DNA of 64,000 nucleotides from an uncultured Mediterraneibacter sp. Its GTDB lineage: Bacteria > Bacillota > Clostridia > Lachnospirales > Lachnospiraceae. Under the pieces are notes generated by a model, which was not told the origin of the DNA, did no database searches, and worked only from the letters and a program-made list of their open reading frames with translations. Below are positions 36,246 to 45,338 of the stretch, in pieces (within the stretch, counting starts at the first letter, position 1; each line of letters begins with the position of its first letter). The DNA lies in the NCBI GenBank assembly GCA_934309345.1, contig CAKRDD010000003.1, forward strand, positions 62,001 through 126,000, read 5' to 3'. Position numbers and translations under genes: made by a program.

Positions 36246-37649
36246 ATGCGAATTAAAGATAAAAAGACAAATGAAATTCATTATATAAATGCAGTTGTGC
36301 TGATGGGATTGTTTACGTTTCTCTTTCTGGGGGCGGAGTATTTATATGTAGATGTGCTTTCTGGTATTGTTTCGGAGAATAGAACAGTTCTTGCACAGAA
36401 TTATGCATTGGGAGTAAGTACAGTTGGATTTTTATTGTATCCAATATTCAATCGAATCTGTAAAGGTAGAATGAAGTCAATCAGCTATCTTTTAATCGGT
36501 GGAATAGCTGCTCTGTGTATGTCATTTATTTGTATTAGAACAGAATTTACGGCTGTTTTTCTATCAGGCTTAGTATTGTTTCTGATTTTTGGTCTGATTG
36601 GAAGTGGCGTGTTCTATATATCTATCCGCATATTAAAGACAGATAGATGTTTAGCAAGAACAGTGGGAATCGCATATGCAGTTGGTATCCTGTTACAGTT
36701 TATCAATAACAATCTGATTCGGTCTAAGAGCGCGGAAGTAATCATATTGTCTGTTTTTTTGATACTGTTGATATGGAGAGTGATAGAAAATGAGTCAGAG
36801 TGCTGTAAGAAAGAACAACAGGAAGAAAGAAATTTCGGGACAGAAGAAATAAAAAAAGGACATACTGTTGGTATTCTTTTGATTATTCTTATTGCATTAA
36901 TGACTTGCATCTTCAGCACACTGGATAATGCGGTGACACTTGTGCATTCAGCCGGAAACGCGAATATTGGTCAGGCACCGAGAATCCTTCTTGCATTGAG
37001 CGGATTGGCAGCCGGATTTATATTTGATATAAAGAATAGAAAATATATGGGAATTATCATGTACTGTGTGATGGTTTTGTCTACAATCTGTATTGCTGTA
37101 ATGGAATTTTCAGGTCCGTTTCTTGTTGGGTTGATTGTATTTTATTTATCAGCCGGATTCTTCGCGGTATTTTTCACGACAGGATTTATGGAGATTTCAC
37201 GTTATATGAAAGTACCTGAGCTGTGGGCAGGAATGGGAAGAGCAGTGAACAATATGATTGCTGCACTGATTGCTAATTCTGTTTTAGGTCTGATGTCAGA
37301 TGGCAGTGGGCTTGTAATGGTGATTCTTGTATTGCTTGTGTTTGTGGCGGTCAGCATTATATCAGTGCTGTATACATTTCAAAAGAATGCATTTATGGAA
37401 CAGCTTATTGTGAATGAAGAAAACGAAGTCAGCGAAGAAGAGAGACTTCAAAAATTTGCGGAAACATTTTCGTTTACAGAAAGGGAGAGAGAGGTATTTA
37501 CTTATCTGATCAATACAGAGGATAATGTTCAGACGATTGCAGATAATCTTTATGTATCCAGACGAACTCTGGAACGCTATATCTCTGCAATTTACAAAAA
37601 GACAGGAACAAAATCCCGCGTTGGGTTATTTAACCTTTATAACAAATAA
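36246..37649 (+). CDS. Membrane-spanning LuxR-type transcriptional regulator (12 TM helices + HTH)
   Basis: 467 residues from the ATG at 36246 (AAAGGGGGAT upstream). Twelve hydrophobic segments fill residues about 14-385, an MFS-like fold. The C-terminus (about 410-467) is a LuxR HTH: FSFTEREREVFTYL, IADNLYVSRRTLERYISAIYKKTGTKSR. The arrangement suggests a transporter-like sensor that binds a small molecule and acts on DNA from the membrane. It shares its promoter sequence with the gene at 39784, so it may autoregulate and control that gene. Confidence 0.88.
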   Translation: MRIKDKKTNEIHYINAVVLMGLFTFLFLGAEYLYVDVLSGIVSENRTVLAQNYALGVSTVGFLLYPIFNRICKGRMKSISYLLIGGIAALCMSFICIRTEFTAVFLSGLVLFLIFGLIGSGVFYISIRILKTDRCLARTVGIAYAVGILLQFINNNLIRSKSAEVIILSVFLILLIWRVIENESECCKKEQQEERNFGTEEIKKGHTVGILLIILIALMTCIFSTLDNAVTLVHSAGNANIGQAPRILLALSGLAAGFIFDIKNRKYMGIIMYCVMVLSTICIAVMEFSGPFLVGLIVFYLSAGFFAVFFTTGFMEISRYMKVPELWAGMGRAVNNMIAALIANSVLGLMSDGSGLVMVILVLLVFVAVSIISVLYTFQKNAFMEQLIVNEENEVSEEERLQKFAETFSFTEREREVFTYLINTEDNVQTIADNLYVSRRTLERYISAIYKKTGTKSRVGLFNLYNK

Positions 37650-37683
37650 ACGTTTGTAATAAACTTTATAAAGTGATTTATCG

Positions 37684-37716
37684 AGTCGTCTTTTGGAAAC
37701 AAAAGGCGACTTTTTG
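37684..37716 (+). terminator. LuxR-type regulator terminator
   Basis: AGTCGTCTTTTG (37684-37695) pairs with CAAAAGGCGACT (37700-37711), then TTTT. A second hairpin GGAAGTCCG/CGGACTTCC (37753-37761, 37785-37793) lies downstream. Confidence 0.85.
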
Positions 37717-37905
37717 TCAAAGGAAAGAAATTTGTATCTTTTTTATTTTGGCGGAAGTCCGACAGACGAAGTTTGACAGATTGGCGGACTTCCCTTATAT
37801 ACATTTAATTAATAATTGTGGATACTTATAAGGTAAAGAGGTTGAGATACGATTGTGTGAGAAATGTGTTGTTGGAAAAATTATGAAAGAAGGAGGACGA
37901 GCAAA

Positions 37906-39402
37906 ATGAAAAAGTTTATTGCATTGAGTTTAGCAGCAATTATGGCAGTTTCTGTATGTGCTTGTGGAAGTGGAAAAACAAAATCAGCAGGAAAGGAGAT
38001 ATTTTCATGTTATGATCTGGAAGTCCAAAATTTTGCAGAGTCCTTTGATGCATCAGAAATTGTAACGATGATCTATCAGAAGAACCGTGATGTGTCGGAA
38101 GAATTTATTCTGGAGGACAAAAAGCAGATCGACAAACTATTTCAGGCACTTTGTAAAGTGGAAGTACTGGAAAAGACAGATGAGAGAGCATCTGATTATG
38201 ATGATATTTTTATTTTTACTTTGCGAACAGCGCAGGCATTTACATTTGCGTTCAATCAGCATCATCTGGTAATTGGAAGTGATGCTTATTTTGTTCAGGG
38301 CGATGAGGAACTATGGAAAATTGCAAAAGAGATATCGTCAAGTGAGGATGCGCAAGGAGAGGTGAAAGGTCAGATGGAAGATTATCAGCAGAAAGAAGAA
38401 TCACAGCAAGAGGAAATTAAAATTATTCCTACAGCGGTAGAACAGGTTGTATTGGAAGATTATCAGACTTCAGAATTCCGTATGAAACTTCCAACAGGCT
38501 GGGTGGTCAATTCCGGAGGTGATGGGATGGCCTTTAGTCTTTGTGCATACGATCCGCAGAATCCGGTCAATCAAGTCTTTGTACTTTTAAAAGCAATGCC
38601 ACTGATGCATGATGCAAATAGCAGAAGTTATTATGAACAATCCCAGCAAATGTATGGCGGAAGTTATTATATAATGGCAGATGCGCCGGCGTTGGAGAAT
38701 CCGTCCACAGAAAATTTCTATCAGATCTTCTCAAGCTATGCATCGTTTGCGGAGAAAGATGAACCATCTTATTATGGATATACATTTCCAAGATTCCATG
38801 ATTTTACTGTGATGGAGGCGTTTGAGAGTAATTCAAATATGAAATCTATTGCAATCAATCCTGCATTACTGCGGGCAAGCTTCACGGATGAAAGCGGAAG
38901 AAGAGGGGAAGGGATGTTTACGGCGGATGTTGTAGATTTTTCCGGAAATCTGCAGGATGCATCATGGATGTTTGGATTTGATGGTGGTTATTATATGGCG
39001 TACAATATCATGGCAGTCACAGCTGAAGAAAATAGTTTTATTGACTGGGAAAGTATTTTGTGTCAGTGCCTTGCAAGTATCGACTTTACAGATGCTTTTG
39101 TCAGCAATGCGATTGCGCAGAGCAATGAGACTGTGGCGAACTCCAGACAGCTGAGTCAGACATTGAGTGATACATCTGATATGATTATGTCTTCCTGGGA
39201 GACAAGAAATACAAGTGATGATATTATTCGTCAGAAACAGAGTGATGCAACGCTTGGTTTTGAGAGGATTTATGATACAGAGAAAGATAAAATATATAAA
39301 GCTACAAATGGGTGGAGTGACAAGTATGAAGATGACAGATTCAAACTTGTGACAGATGATAGCATGTATACAAGACCGATTGATGGATATATTGATTATT
39401 AA
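37906..39402 (+). CDS. Secreted lipoprotein of unknown function
   Basis: 498 residues from the ATG at 37906 (AAGGAGG upstream). Lipoprotein signal with lipobox V-C-A-C (SVCACGSGK), so the mature protein is anchored outside the membrane. A Gln/Glu-rich linker (about 155-175) separates a small N-terminal domain from a larger C-terminal domain. I recognise no family. It lies between two genes that share a promoter but has its own region upstream. Confidence 0.75.
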   Translation: MKKFIALSLAAIMAVSVCACGSGKTKSAGKEIFSCYDLEVQNFAESFDASEIVTMIYQKNRDVSEEFILEDKKQIDKLFQALCKVEVLEKTDERASDYDDIFIFTLRTAQAFTFAFNQHHLVIGSDAYFVQGDEELWKIAKEISSSEDAQGEVKGQMEDYQQKEESQQEEIKIIPTAVEQVVLEDYQTSEFRMKLPTGWVVNSGGDGMAFSLCAYDPQNPVNQVFVLLKAMPLMHDANSRSYYEQSQQMYGGSYYIMADAPALENPSTENFYQIFSSYASFAEKDEPSYYGYTFPRFHDFTVMEAFESNSNMKSIAINPALLRASFTDESGRRGEGMFTADVVDFSGNLQDASWMFGFDGGYYMAYNIMAVTAEENSFIDWESILCQCLASIDFTDAFVSNAIAQSNETVANSRQLSQTLSDTSDMIMSSWETRNTSDDIIRQKQSDATLGFERIYDTEKDKIYKATNGWSDKYEDDRFKLVTDDSMYTRPIDGYIDY

Positions 39403-39783
39403 ATTTGTTAATAGATGGCTGTAACAACAAGATTTCGATAGATCATGAGTAAAATATTCTGGCATCAATTTAGCATTTAACATTTAAACGAATGTGAAGA
39501 GGAATAGATGTTGATGAATAGATGGACTTCTTCAGGCGCAAGAGCGAGGTGAAGTTCGGCTGATAACGCTGGAAGATCTTTAGAAGTAAAAATTCAAATC
39601 AACCCTGCTGGTGAAAGCTGGTAGGGGATTTTTATACACATTTTTAATTTGCTGATTGACATTCTCTGCTTTTCTTTTTGGAAAAAATCCCTTTGGTGTA
39701 AGATTTCTGTTATAATTTATATATTGAATTTTTGAAATCGAAAACGGAGCCGATAATTCCGCAGAAAATGAGGTGGTAGCATA
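39403..39783. other. Intergenic: possible structured RNA, terminator, and duplicated promoter copy B
   Basis: No gene. An ACTTC...GAAGT hairpin (39526-39555) and an AAGATCTT palindrome precede a terminator (AATC-AACCCT with AGGGG-ATT, 39597-39633). This could be a short RNA, but I cannot match it to a riboswitch class. Promoter copy B (39674-39732) follows. Confidence 0.5.
39674..39732 (+). promoter_or_regulatory. Duplicated extended -10 promoter, copy B
   Basis: Same as 36154-36212 except for a few bases (three in ATCCCTTTGGTGTA). -10 TATAAT at 39711-39716 with TG before it. Conservation of the whole 59 bases, not only the -10, implies a shared activator or repressor site. Confidence 0.75.
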
Positions 39784-40254
39784 ATGAAAAATAAGTACTT
39801 CCCAGATGAAGAAATACAGACAAATGATTTATATTTCATCTGTTATATGATTGAACGGGTTGCCCGAAGAATCCATCAGAGAAATAAATATGTGGTAAAT
39901 ACAATTGGAAGGGAGTCACTAGTGCATTTGATCAGTGTAGCAAATGTGCTTCATTGTGAGAATCCTTTGCAGGTTGAGGATGATTGGATCGAGGAATATG
40001 GTTTAGTAGAAGGTGATTTTGATATTACATTGGTTGATAAAGAATTGGTAGAAAAAATACCTACAGCATTAGAAATGGGAAAAGTATATCAGCGGCTTAT
40101 TACTGATACATTGGTTCCGGAAGAAGATTATGTAGATGGAATTATCCGAGTATATAATAATGAAATCTGCGATACGATAGATAATTATAATTGCAGTGCA
40201 TTTTATGAACCATCGTATGTTATCGCAAGAGCCTATCAAAACGGGGGATTTTAA
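39784..40254 (+). CDS. Hypothetical protein, 156 residues
   Basis: No family recognised. Soluble, acidic, mostly helical, with no signal peptide. Segments such as DLYFICYMIERVARRIHQRN and PSYVIARAYQNGGF look like small uncharacterised proteins of gut Clostridia. AGGTGG precedes the ATG. Regulated by the same promoter sequence as the LuxR-type membrane regulator, so it may belong to that regulator's response. Confidence 0.7.
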   Translation: MKNKYFPDEEIQTNDLYFICYMIERVARRIHQRNKYVVNTIGRESLVHLISVANVLHCENPLQVEDDWIEEYGLVEGDFDITLVDKELVEKIPTALEMGKVYQRLITDTLVPEEDYVDGIIRVYNNEICDTIDNYNCSAFYEPSYVIARAYQNGGF

Positions 40255-40285
40255 TCCGCAGATTAATCCGTAGAATCAATATTCC

Positions 40286-40334
40286 TTGACATTTCACTAA
40301 AATAGTTTATACTTAAAATAGTTTGAAATTCAAA
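40286..40334 (+). promoter_or_regulatory. Promoter with TTTGA-N3-TCAAA operator
   Basis: TTGACA (40286-40291), 16 bases, TATACT (40308-40313), followed by TTTGAAATTCAAA (40322-40334). The palindrome covers the start-site region, so a repressor would act there. TTTGA-N3-TCAAA matches the core of the FabT (MarR family) operator of fatty-acid genes; that link is inference. Confidence 0.6.
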
Positions 40335-40356
40335 ATAAAATACAGGAGAATTGAAA

Positions 40357-41421
40357 ATGAGTATAAACAATCAATTGAAAATAGGTGATCTGACTGCGAA
40401 GCTCCCGATCATCCAGGGCGGTATGGGCGTTGGAGTCAGCAGAAGCTCTCTCGCAGGAGCAGTGGCGAAAGAAGGCGGAGTCGGAATTATTTCGACAGCG
40501 CAGATAGGTTATGATGAGGAAGGATTTGAGAAGGATCAGGTTGGATGTAACAATAAAGCGATTCACAAACATATCAAGCGAGCAAAGGAAATCGCGCAGG
40601 GAAATGGTCTTGTCGGTGTAAATATTATGGTTGCACTGAAGCATTATGCGGAGCATGTGAAAGAGGCCGTGGCGGCAGGTGCAGATGTGATCATCAGCGG
40701 TGCAGGACTTCCGATGAATCTGCCGGAGCTGGTCAGTGAAACTTGCAGAACAAAGATCGCGCCGATCGTTTCTTCTAAAAGAGCGGCGCAGCTGATCTTG
40801 AAAATGTGGGCGCATAAGTATGACAGAACAGCAGATTTTCTTGTGGTAGAAGGTCCGAAAGCCGGAGGACATCTTGGTTTTTCAAGAGAACAGTTAGATG
40901 AGATTGATACGATGAATTATGACGAGGAGATCCGTCAGATCATTGCCTGTAAGGAAGAGTATGAAAAGCGCTACGACAAGAAAATCCCGGTGATCGTAGC
41001 AGGAGGAATCTTCGACAGAGCAGACATTGATCACGCATTGAAACTTGGAGCAGACGGCGTCCAGATTGCGAGCAGATTCGTGGCAACAGAAGAATGTGAT
41101 GCGTCAGAAGCGTATAAGCAGGCATATATCAATGCGAAAGAAGAGGATGTTCAGATTATCCAAAGTCCGGTAGGAATGCCGGGGCGTGCCCTTCGCAATG
41201 CATTGATCGAGCGTGTCGAGAAAGAAAAAGAGCCTATTAAGAAATGTTATAATTGCCTGGCAAAGTGTAATCCGGGAAAAGTTCCGTACTGTATCACGAA
41301 AGCGTTGATTGATGCGGTCAAAGGTGACGTGGAAAATGGACTTGTGTTCTGCGGAAGTAATGTAGGACGAATCAATCAGATGATGAGTGTGCATGAGCTG
41401 ATGCAGGAGCTGGTATCTTAG
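40357..41421 (+). CDS. Nitronate monooxygenase / FabK-family FMN oxidoreductase
   Basis: 354 residues. The ATG follows AGGAGA. N-terminal PIIQGGMGVGVSRSSLAGAVAKEGGVG, FMN-phosphate region PVIVAGGIFDRADIDHALKLGADGVQIASRFVATEE (given in parts here: VAGGI, LGADGVQIASRF). A C-terminal Cys cluster (CYNCLAKCNPGKVPYC) may bind metal. Members include nitronate monooxygenases and enoyl-ACP reductase FabK. The operator upstream would fit a fatty-acid link, but FabK itself is usually shorter and lies in fab operons. Substrate undecided. Confidence 0.85.
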   Translation: MSINNQLKIGDLTAKLPIIQGGMGVGVSRSSLAGAVAKEGGVGIISTAQIGYDEEGFEKDQVGCNNKAIHKHIKRAKEIAQGNGLVGVNIMVALKHYAEHVKEAVAAGADVIISGAGLPMNLPELVSETCRTKIAPIVSSKRAAQLILKMWAHKYDRTADFLVVEGPKAGGHLGFSREQLDEIDTMNYDEEIRQIIACKEEYEKRYDKKIPVIVAGGIFDRADIDHALKLGADGVQIASRFVATEECDASEAYKQAYINAKEEDVQIIQSPVGMPGRALRNALIERVEKEKEPIKKCYNCLAKCNPGKVPYCITKALIDAVKGDVENGLVFCGSNVGRINQMMSVHELMQELVS

Positions 41422-41472
41422 TTGAAGGTAAAAGATTCAGATCTTTTGACTCTAGCATCGTAAAATATTAAA

Positions 41473-41525
41473 AAAGAGAGAAGAATGTGAAAGAATTCGA
41501 AATATCACATTATTCTCTCTTTTTA
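41473..41525 (+). terminator. Terminator after the FMN oxidoreductase gene
   Basis: AAAGAGAGAAGAATGTGA pairs with TCACATTATTCTCTCTTT, then T-run; nearly perfect 18-base arms. Confidence 0.9.
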
Positions 41526-41673
41526 TGTTATACTTAGATGATCGAGGATTGCGGGAATTGTATAGCAATGGAACAATCCGGTTACATCAGTGAGTAGCAA
41601 AATTTACTTTTGACACGCACATCATAATATCGGATATAAAAATGTTATTAATAAGTCACAAGGAGCAGCAAGA

Positions 41674-42105
41674 ATGAAGATACAGAATAATGAGATGAAG
41701 GACGAAGGACTGAAAGGAAACGAGAAGATTGAGGAAGCAATTTCTGCACTGCAGCAGGAACCATCTCAGGAACTTTTGGCACATACGTTGACAATGATCC
41801 GCAGACGAATGAAAGAAGAGGGAGAATTGATCCTTGCGGTAGAGCCTTCTGTGGCAGAACAGCTGAAGATACAGGCAGTTAAGACTGCAGATGGAAAGAA
41901 GTGGTGGAGTGCATTTACAAGTTTTGAAGAAGAACTGAAAGGTTCTGACAGTGTGATGTCTACATTTTTGACAGCAATCGAACCATTATTTCAGTCCGCT
42001 GTGCAGGAAAATGAGATTGAAGGTATCATTCTGAATCCATGGAACCGGACGATCATGCTTGATAAGACACTGCTTAAACTGATTCTTGGAGAAAGCGGAA
42101 AGTGA
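41674..42105 (+). CDS. SseB-family protein
   Basis: 143 residues. WWSAFTSFEEELKG and EGIILNPWNRTIMLDK are typical of the SseB N-terminal domain, a small fold of unsettled role found in type III secretion regulators and many Firmicutes. AAGGAGC lies upstream. Overlaps the next gene by four bases (GTGA), opening a five-gene operon. Confidence 0.75.
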   Translation: MKIQNNEMKDEGLKGNEKIEEAISALQQEPSQELLAHTLTMIRRRMKEEGELILAVEPSVAEQLKIQAVKTADGKKWWSAFTSFEEELKGSDSVMSTFLTAIEPLFQSAVQENEIEGIILNPWNRTIMLDKTLLKLILGESGK

Positions 42106-42860
42106 GAACAAAGCGAAAAATGACAGCAACTATAATATGTATTTTATTTGCAGTGATATTTGCCGGCTATGGATTCTGGATGAGCGGAAATGGCTCCGGG
42201 ACAGGATTCTTTCTGATCTGGTTTGCACTGGCTGCATTACTTGCAGGATGTGCGGCAGTTACATACTTGGATGGATGGACAAGGCTACCGGTATGGATAT
42301 TGTGGATAATCAGGGGAATATTGCTTGTGTTTGTGGTTTCTTTTGTGATGATCGAAGGGTGTATCATCAGTCAGATGCATGCGAAGGCAGATGAGAATCT
42401 GGATTACATCATAGTCCTTGGTGCGCAGGTGAGGTCAGACGGACCGAGTAAAGTACTGAAGCACCGTCTGAATACAGCAATCGATTATCTGGAGAAGAAC
42501 CCGGAGACAATCTGTATTGTGTCAGGCGGACAGGGATATAACGAACCATGTACGGAAGCACAGGCAATGGCAGAGTATCTGGAAGCAGCCGGAATCGCAG
42601 AAAATCGTCTGATTCTGGAAAATCAATCAAAGACAACAGAACAGAATATAAAGTATAGTAAAAAATATATGAAAGACGGAGCAAGTGTGGGAATTATCAC
42701 AAATGATTTCCATATGTTCCGGGCAATGCAGATCACGAAGGGACAGGGACTGAAATCAGCGAAAGCAATCGCTGCGGGGTCGAATCCATTGTATCTGCCA
42801 AACAATATGCTTAGAGAATATCTGGCAGAATGGAAATATCTGATCAGATCAATCTTATAA
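42102..42860 (+). CDS. YdcF family (DUF218) membrane protein
   Basis: 252 residues, GTG start coupled to the upstream stop. Three N-terminal transmembrane helices (about 7-95), then a DUF218 domain: YIIVLGAQVRSDGPSKVLKHRL, CIVSGGQGYNEPCTEAQAM, LENQSKTTEQNI, TNDFHMFRA. The family resembles SanA/ElyC envelope proteins. Confidence 0.88.
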   Translation: MRTKRKMTATIICILFAVIFAGYGFWMSGNGSGTGFFLIWFALAALLAGCAAVTYLDGWTRLPVWILWIIRGILLVFVVSFVMIEGCIISQMHAKADENLDYIIVLGAQVRSDGPSKVLKHRLNTAIDYLEKNPETICIVSGGQGYNEPCTEAQAMAEYLEAAGIAENRLILENQSKTTEQNIKYSKKYMKDGASVGIITNDFHMFRAMQITKGQGLKSAKAIAAGSNPLYLPNNMLREYLAEWKYLIRSIL

Positions 42861-42886
42861 AAAGAAAAGAGAGTTGAAAGAAACGA

Positions 42887-43678
42887 ATGGGTAGACGAGA
42901 ATTGGGAGAACGAATTGAGAAAAAGAAAGAGGATTTCGTGAGAAATAGTCTTCTTTCAGATGAATTTATTGATTTTGTACAGGAGAACTTAAAGCCGGTT
43001 AATACGATGATGGCGTATTATCAATGTGCGATCATGGAGGTGGAAACGAAATTCAATGTGCTGAGTGAACAGTATTCCCTGGAGTATGACCGTAATCCGA
43101 TTGAGAGTATTAAGACGCGTGTGAAATCAATGGAGAGCCTGTTAAAGAAGATTCGCCGCAAGAATATTCCGCTGGAAATTGGTGCAATTGAAGAAAATAT
43201 CCAGGATATTGCCGGGGTGCGCGTAATCTGTGCATTTCAGGATGATATTTACAAGCTTGCGAAATGTTTCCTTGATCAGGATGATGTGATCCTGATTCAG
43301 AAAAAAGATTATATCGCAAATCCAAAGCCGAGCGGTTACAGAAGTCTTCATCTGATCGTGAAAACTCCGATTTTCTTAAAAGAAGGGAAAAAGATGATCA
43401 CGGTTGAAGTTCAGCTTCGCACGATCGCAATGGATTTCTGGGCAAGCCTGGAGCACAAGCTTCGTTATAAGAAGAACATTCCGGAAGAGCAGAGCAAGTA
43501 TCTGGCAGAAGAGATGATGGACTGTGCACAGATCAGTGCTGCTCTTGATGAGAGAATGCAAAAGGTGCGTGATGTGATCATGCAGGCAGAGGAAAAAGAG
43601 GAAGAAGAAAAGCCAAGTGTTGCAGAACCGTTAATACTTCATGGGCTGACAGACCGGATCCGACAGAAATCTTTTTAA
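42887..43678 (+). CDS. Small alarmone synthetase (RelQ/YjbM-like (p)ppGpp synthetase)
   Basis: 263 residues, only the RelA/SpoT synthetase domain: TRVKSMESLLKKIRRKNI, IQDIAGVRVICAF, DYIANPKPSGYRSLHLIV, VEVQLRTIAMDFWASLEHKLRYK. No hydrolase or regulatory domains, so it is a small alarmone synthetase. Converts GTP or GDP plus ATP to (p)ppGpp. It sits in the operon beside a TetR regulator and YdcF. Confidence 0.93.
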   Translation: MGRRELGERIEKKKEDFVRNSLLSDEFIDFVQENLKPVNTMMAYYQCAIMEVETKFNVLSEQYSLEYDRNPIESIKTRVKSMESLLKKIRRKNIPLEIGAIEENIQDIAGVRVICAFQDDIYKLAKCFLDQDDVILIQKKDYIANPKPSGYRSLHLIVKTPIFLKEGKKMITVEVQLRTIAMDFWASLEHKLRYKKNIPEEQSKYLAEEMMDCAQISAALDERMQKVRDVIMQAEEKEEEEKPSVAEPLILHGLTDRIRQKSF

Positions 43679-43732
43679 GAAAATTGTTTGCATAAGCAGA
43701 GATTCGAAGTGAACAGTACGGAGGGGACATAT

Positions 43733-44398
43733 ATGATCAATCGAGAAGATATGCTGGCGCTGACCAGACGAATGACAGTAAAGCGGACATCTATCACCCG
43801 GATCGCCGGGAGTTATATGGACATAGACGGATTTATTGACGGAACATTTAATACAAGTTTTCTGAAATTAAGTCCGGCAGAACAGGAGAAGAATCTGGCG
43901 CTTGCGAAGAAAGTGCCGTTTGCAAAAACAAATAAAAATCTGAAGGAATATAAGTTCTCAGATGATCGGAGAAATCCGGACAGCATGTGGAAACTTCTGA
44001 TGGGAATGCGTGCCTGCGGCTTGAAAAATGATGCTCTGATGGAGACATTTTATGAGATTATCGGGGAACATTACCAGGCAGATGAAGATTATGCAATCTA
44101 TGTATTTCATGACAGATACGATATCCCGGCGAAAGGACTGGATCATATACGACAGGGAGAATCAGAGCGAATGTATGAATACATTTTGTGCGTGATCTGC
44201 CCATTAAGTGGAGAATATGAACCGGGCGAGCCGGAATGTGGATTCCTGTTTCCGGCATTCGTAGATGGAGGCGCTGCTATGAATTACGTGGATGTTTACC
44301 AGGAAGACGAAGAATACCCACATGAAGAACTGCTTGAACTGCTTGGAGTGGAAAGGAAAAAGTTATGGCAGAAACATACAAGTCAGGAGAAAAAGTAA
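43733..44398 (+). CDS. DUF4317 family protein
   Basis: 221 residues from the ATG at 43733 (GGAGGGGA upstream), beginning MINREDMLALTRRMTVKRTS, the usual start of DUF4317 proteins of Clostridia. Members are often much longer, so this may be a short version. Function unknown. It overlaps the TetR gene by 34 bases. Confidence 0.75.
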   Translation: MINREDMLALTRRMTVKRTSITRIAGSYMDIDGFIDGTFNTSFLKLSPAEQEKNLALAKKVPFAKTNKNLKEYKFSDDRRNPDSMWKLLMGMRACGLKNDALMETFYEIIGEHYQADEDYAIYVFHDRYDIPAKGLDHIRQGESERMYEYILCVICPLSGEYEPGEPECGFLFPAFVDGGAAMNYVDVYQEDEEYPHEELLELLGVERKKLWQKHTSQEKK

Positions 44399-44934
44399 AA
44401 TACAGGCTGGCAGAGGCAATGAAAGAATGCATGAAAAAAGCTCCGGTTGAGAAGATCACAGTGAAAGAAATCACAGAAGAATGCGGCGTGACCCGCCAGA
44501 CTTTCTACCGGAATTTTCAGGACAAATACGATCTGATCAACTGGTATTTTGACAAGATACTGATCGAATCCTTTGAACATATGGGCGAAGGACAGACCGT
44601 TTACGAAAGCCTCGTAAACAAGTTCCAATACATTCAGAAAGAAACACTTTTCTTTCGTGCGGCATTCAAAAATGACGACCAGAACTGTCTGCGTGATCAC
44701 GATTTCGAACTGATCACACAATTCTACACGGATCGGATCGAAGGAAACACCGGAAAAAAGATGTCCGACAAGATACGCTTCCAGTTAGAAATGTACTGCC
44801 AGGGATCCATCTACATGACCGTCCAATGGGTTCTCGGAAACCACAAAGCCACCCCCGAAACCCTGGCCAAATCCCTCTCCGAATCCATGCCCGCAGAACT
44901 ATGTCAGGTGTTTAAAGAAAGAGGATTATTGTAG
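44365..44934 (+). CDS. TetR/AcrR family regulator
   Basis: 189 residues. N-terminal HTH (VEKITVKEITEECGVTRQTFYRNFQDKYDLI given in parts: ITEECGVTRQTFYRNF) and a C-terminal TetR_C domain. Start after AAAGGAAAAAG. The last ~60 codons switch to C-rich codons (ACC, CCC, CTG, GCC, TCC) unlike the rest of the window. Last gene of the operon; probably autoregulates it. Confidence 0.88.
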   Translation: MAETYKSGEKVKYRLAEAMKECMKKAPVEKITVKEITEECGVTRQTFYRNFQDKYDLINWYFDKILIESFEHMGEGQTVYESLVNKFQYIQKETLFFRAAFKNDDQNCLRDHDFELITQFYTDRIEGNTGKKMSDKIRFQLEMYCQGSIYMTVQWVLGNHKATPETLAKSLSESMPAELCQVFKERGLL

Positions 44935-45338
44935 ACAGCCCTTTTGGTGTAGATTCATTTCTGTCCACAGAAAATCCGTGCGAATTCTGTCAAGTCGTTG
45001 CACGTTCCGTAAATCTATTTCTATACACAGAAAATTCGGAAATGAGAGGATAAAGTGAATCTCCGAAGAAGGATGACGCATCGAAGATGGCGAATGTGGA
45101 GTGTGCTTGATAATACTTGAAAAACTTAAGATTACGTTAAAGAAAGGTTTGGAAACTGTCTGAGCGGTAGCGAGTTTTCCAAACCTTTCTTTGTATTTAG
45201 TAATCTTAAGTTTTTCCTAGAATTATCAGTACACGTAACCCTGAGCCAGATTCGATGCGTTATCCTTCGAAGGGGTTACACCTTATCACATTTCAGAAAT
45301 TTCGTCCGTGTAGCAGAAATAAATTTACAGAAATCAAT
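44935..45338. other. Intergenic between convergent genes, dominated by a long palindrome
   Basis: No gene. A near-repeat (TTTCTGTCCACAGAAAATCCG and TTCTATACACAGAAAATTCGG, about 44959 and 45019) comes first, then the ~134-base hairpin at 45101-45234. Confidence 0.6.
45101..45234. terminator. Very long bidirectional hairpin between TetR and fucO
   Basis: Nested inverted repeats: TGATAAT/ATTATCA, AAAAACTTAAGATTAC (45120-45135) with GTAATCTTAAGTTTTT (45200-45215), and AAAGAAAGGTTTGGAAA (45139-45155) with TTTCCAAACCTTTCTTT. T-runs occur on both strands, so it can end transcription from both sides. The size is unusual for a terminator and may indicate an inserted palindromic element. Confidence 0.75.

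Noticed and set aside
39480..39640. Riboswitch before the duplicated promoter copy B
   Set aside because: Hairpins and a terminator exist, but no conserved core of lysine, TPP, c-di-GMP, SAM or purine riboswitches is visible, and it lies upstream of a separate promoter.
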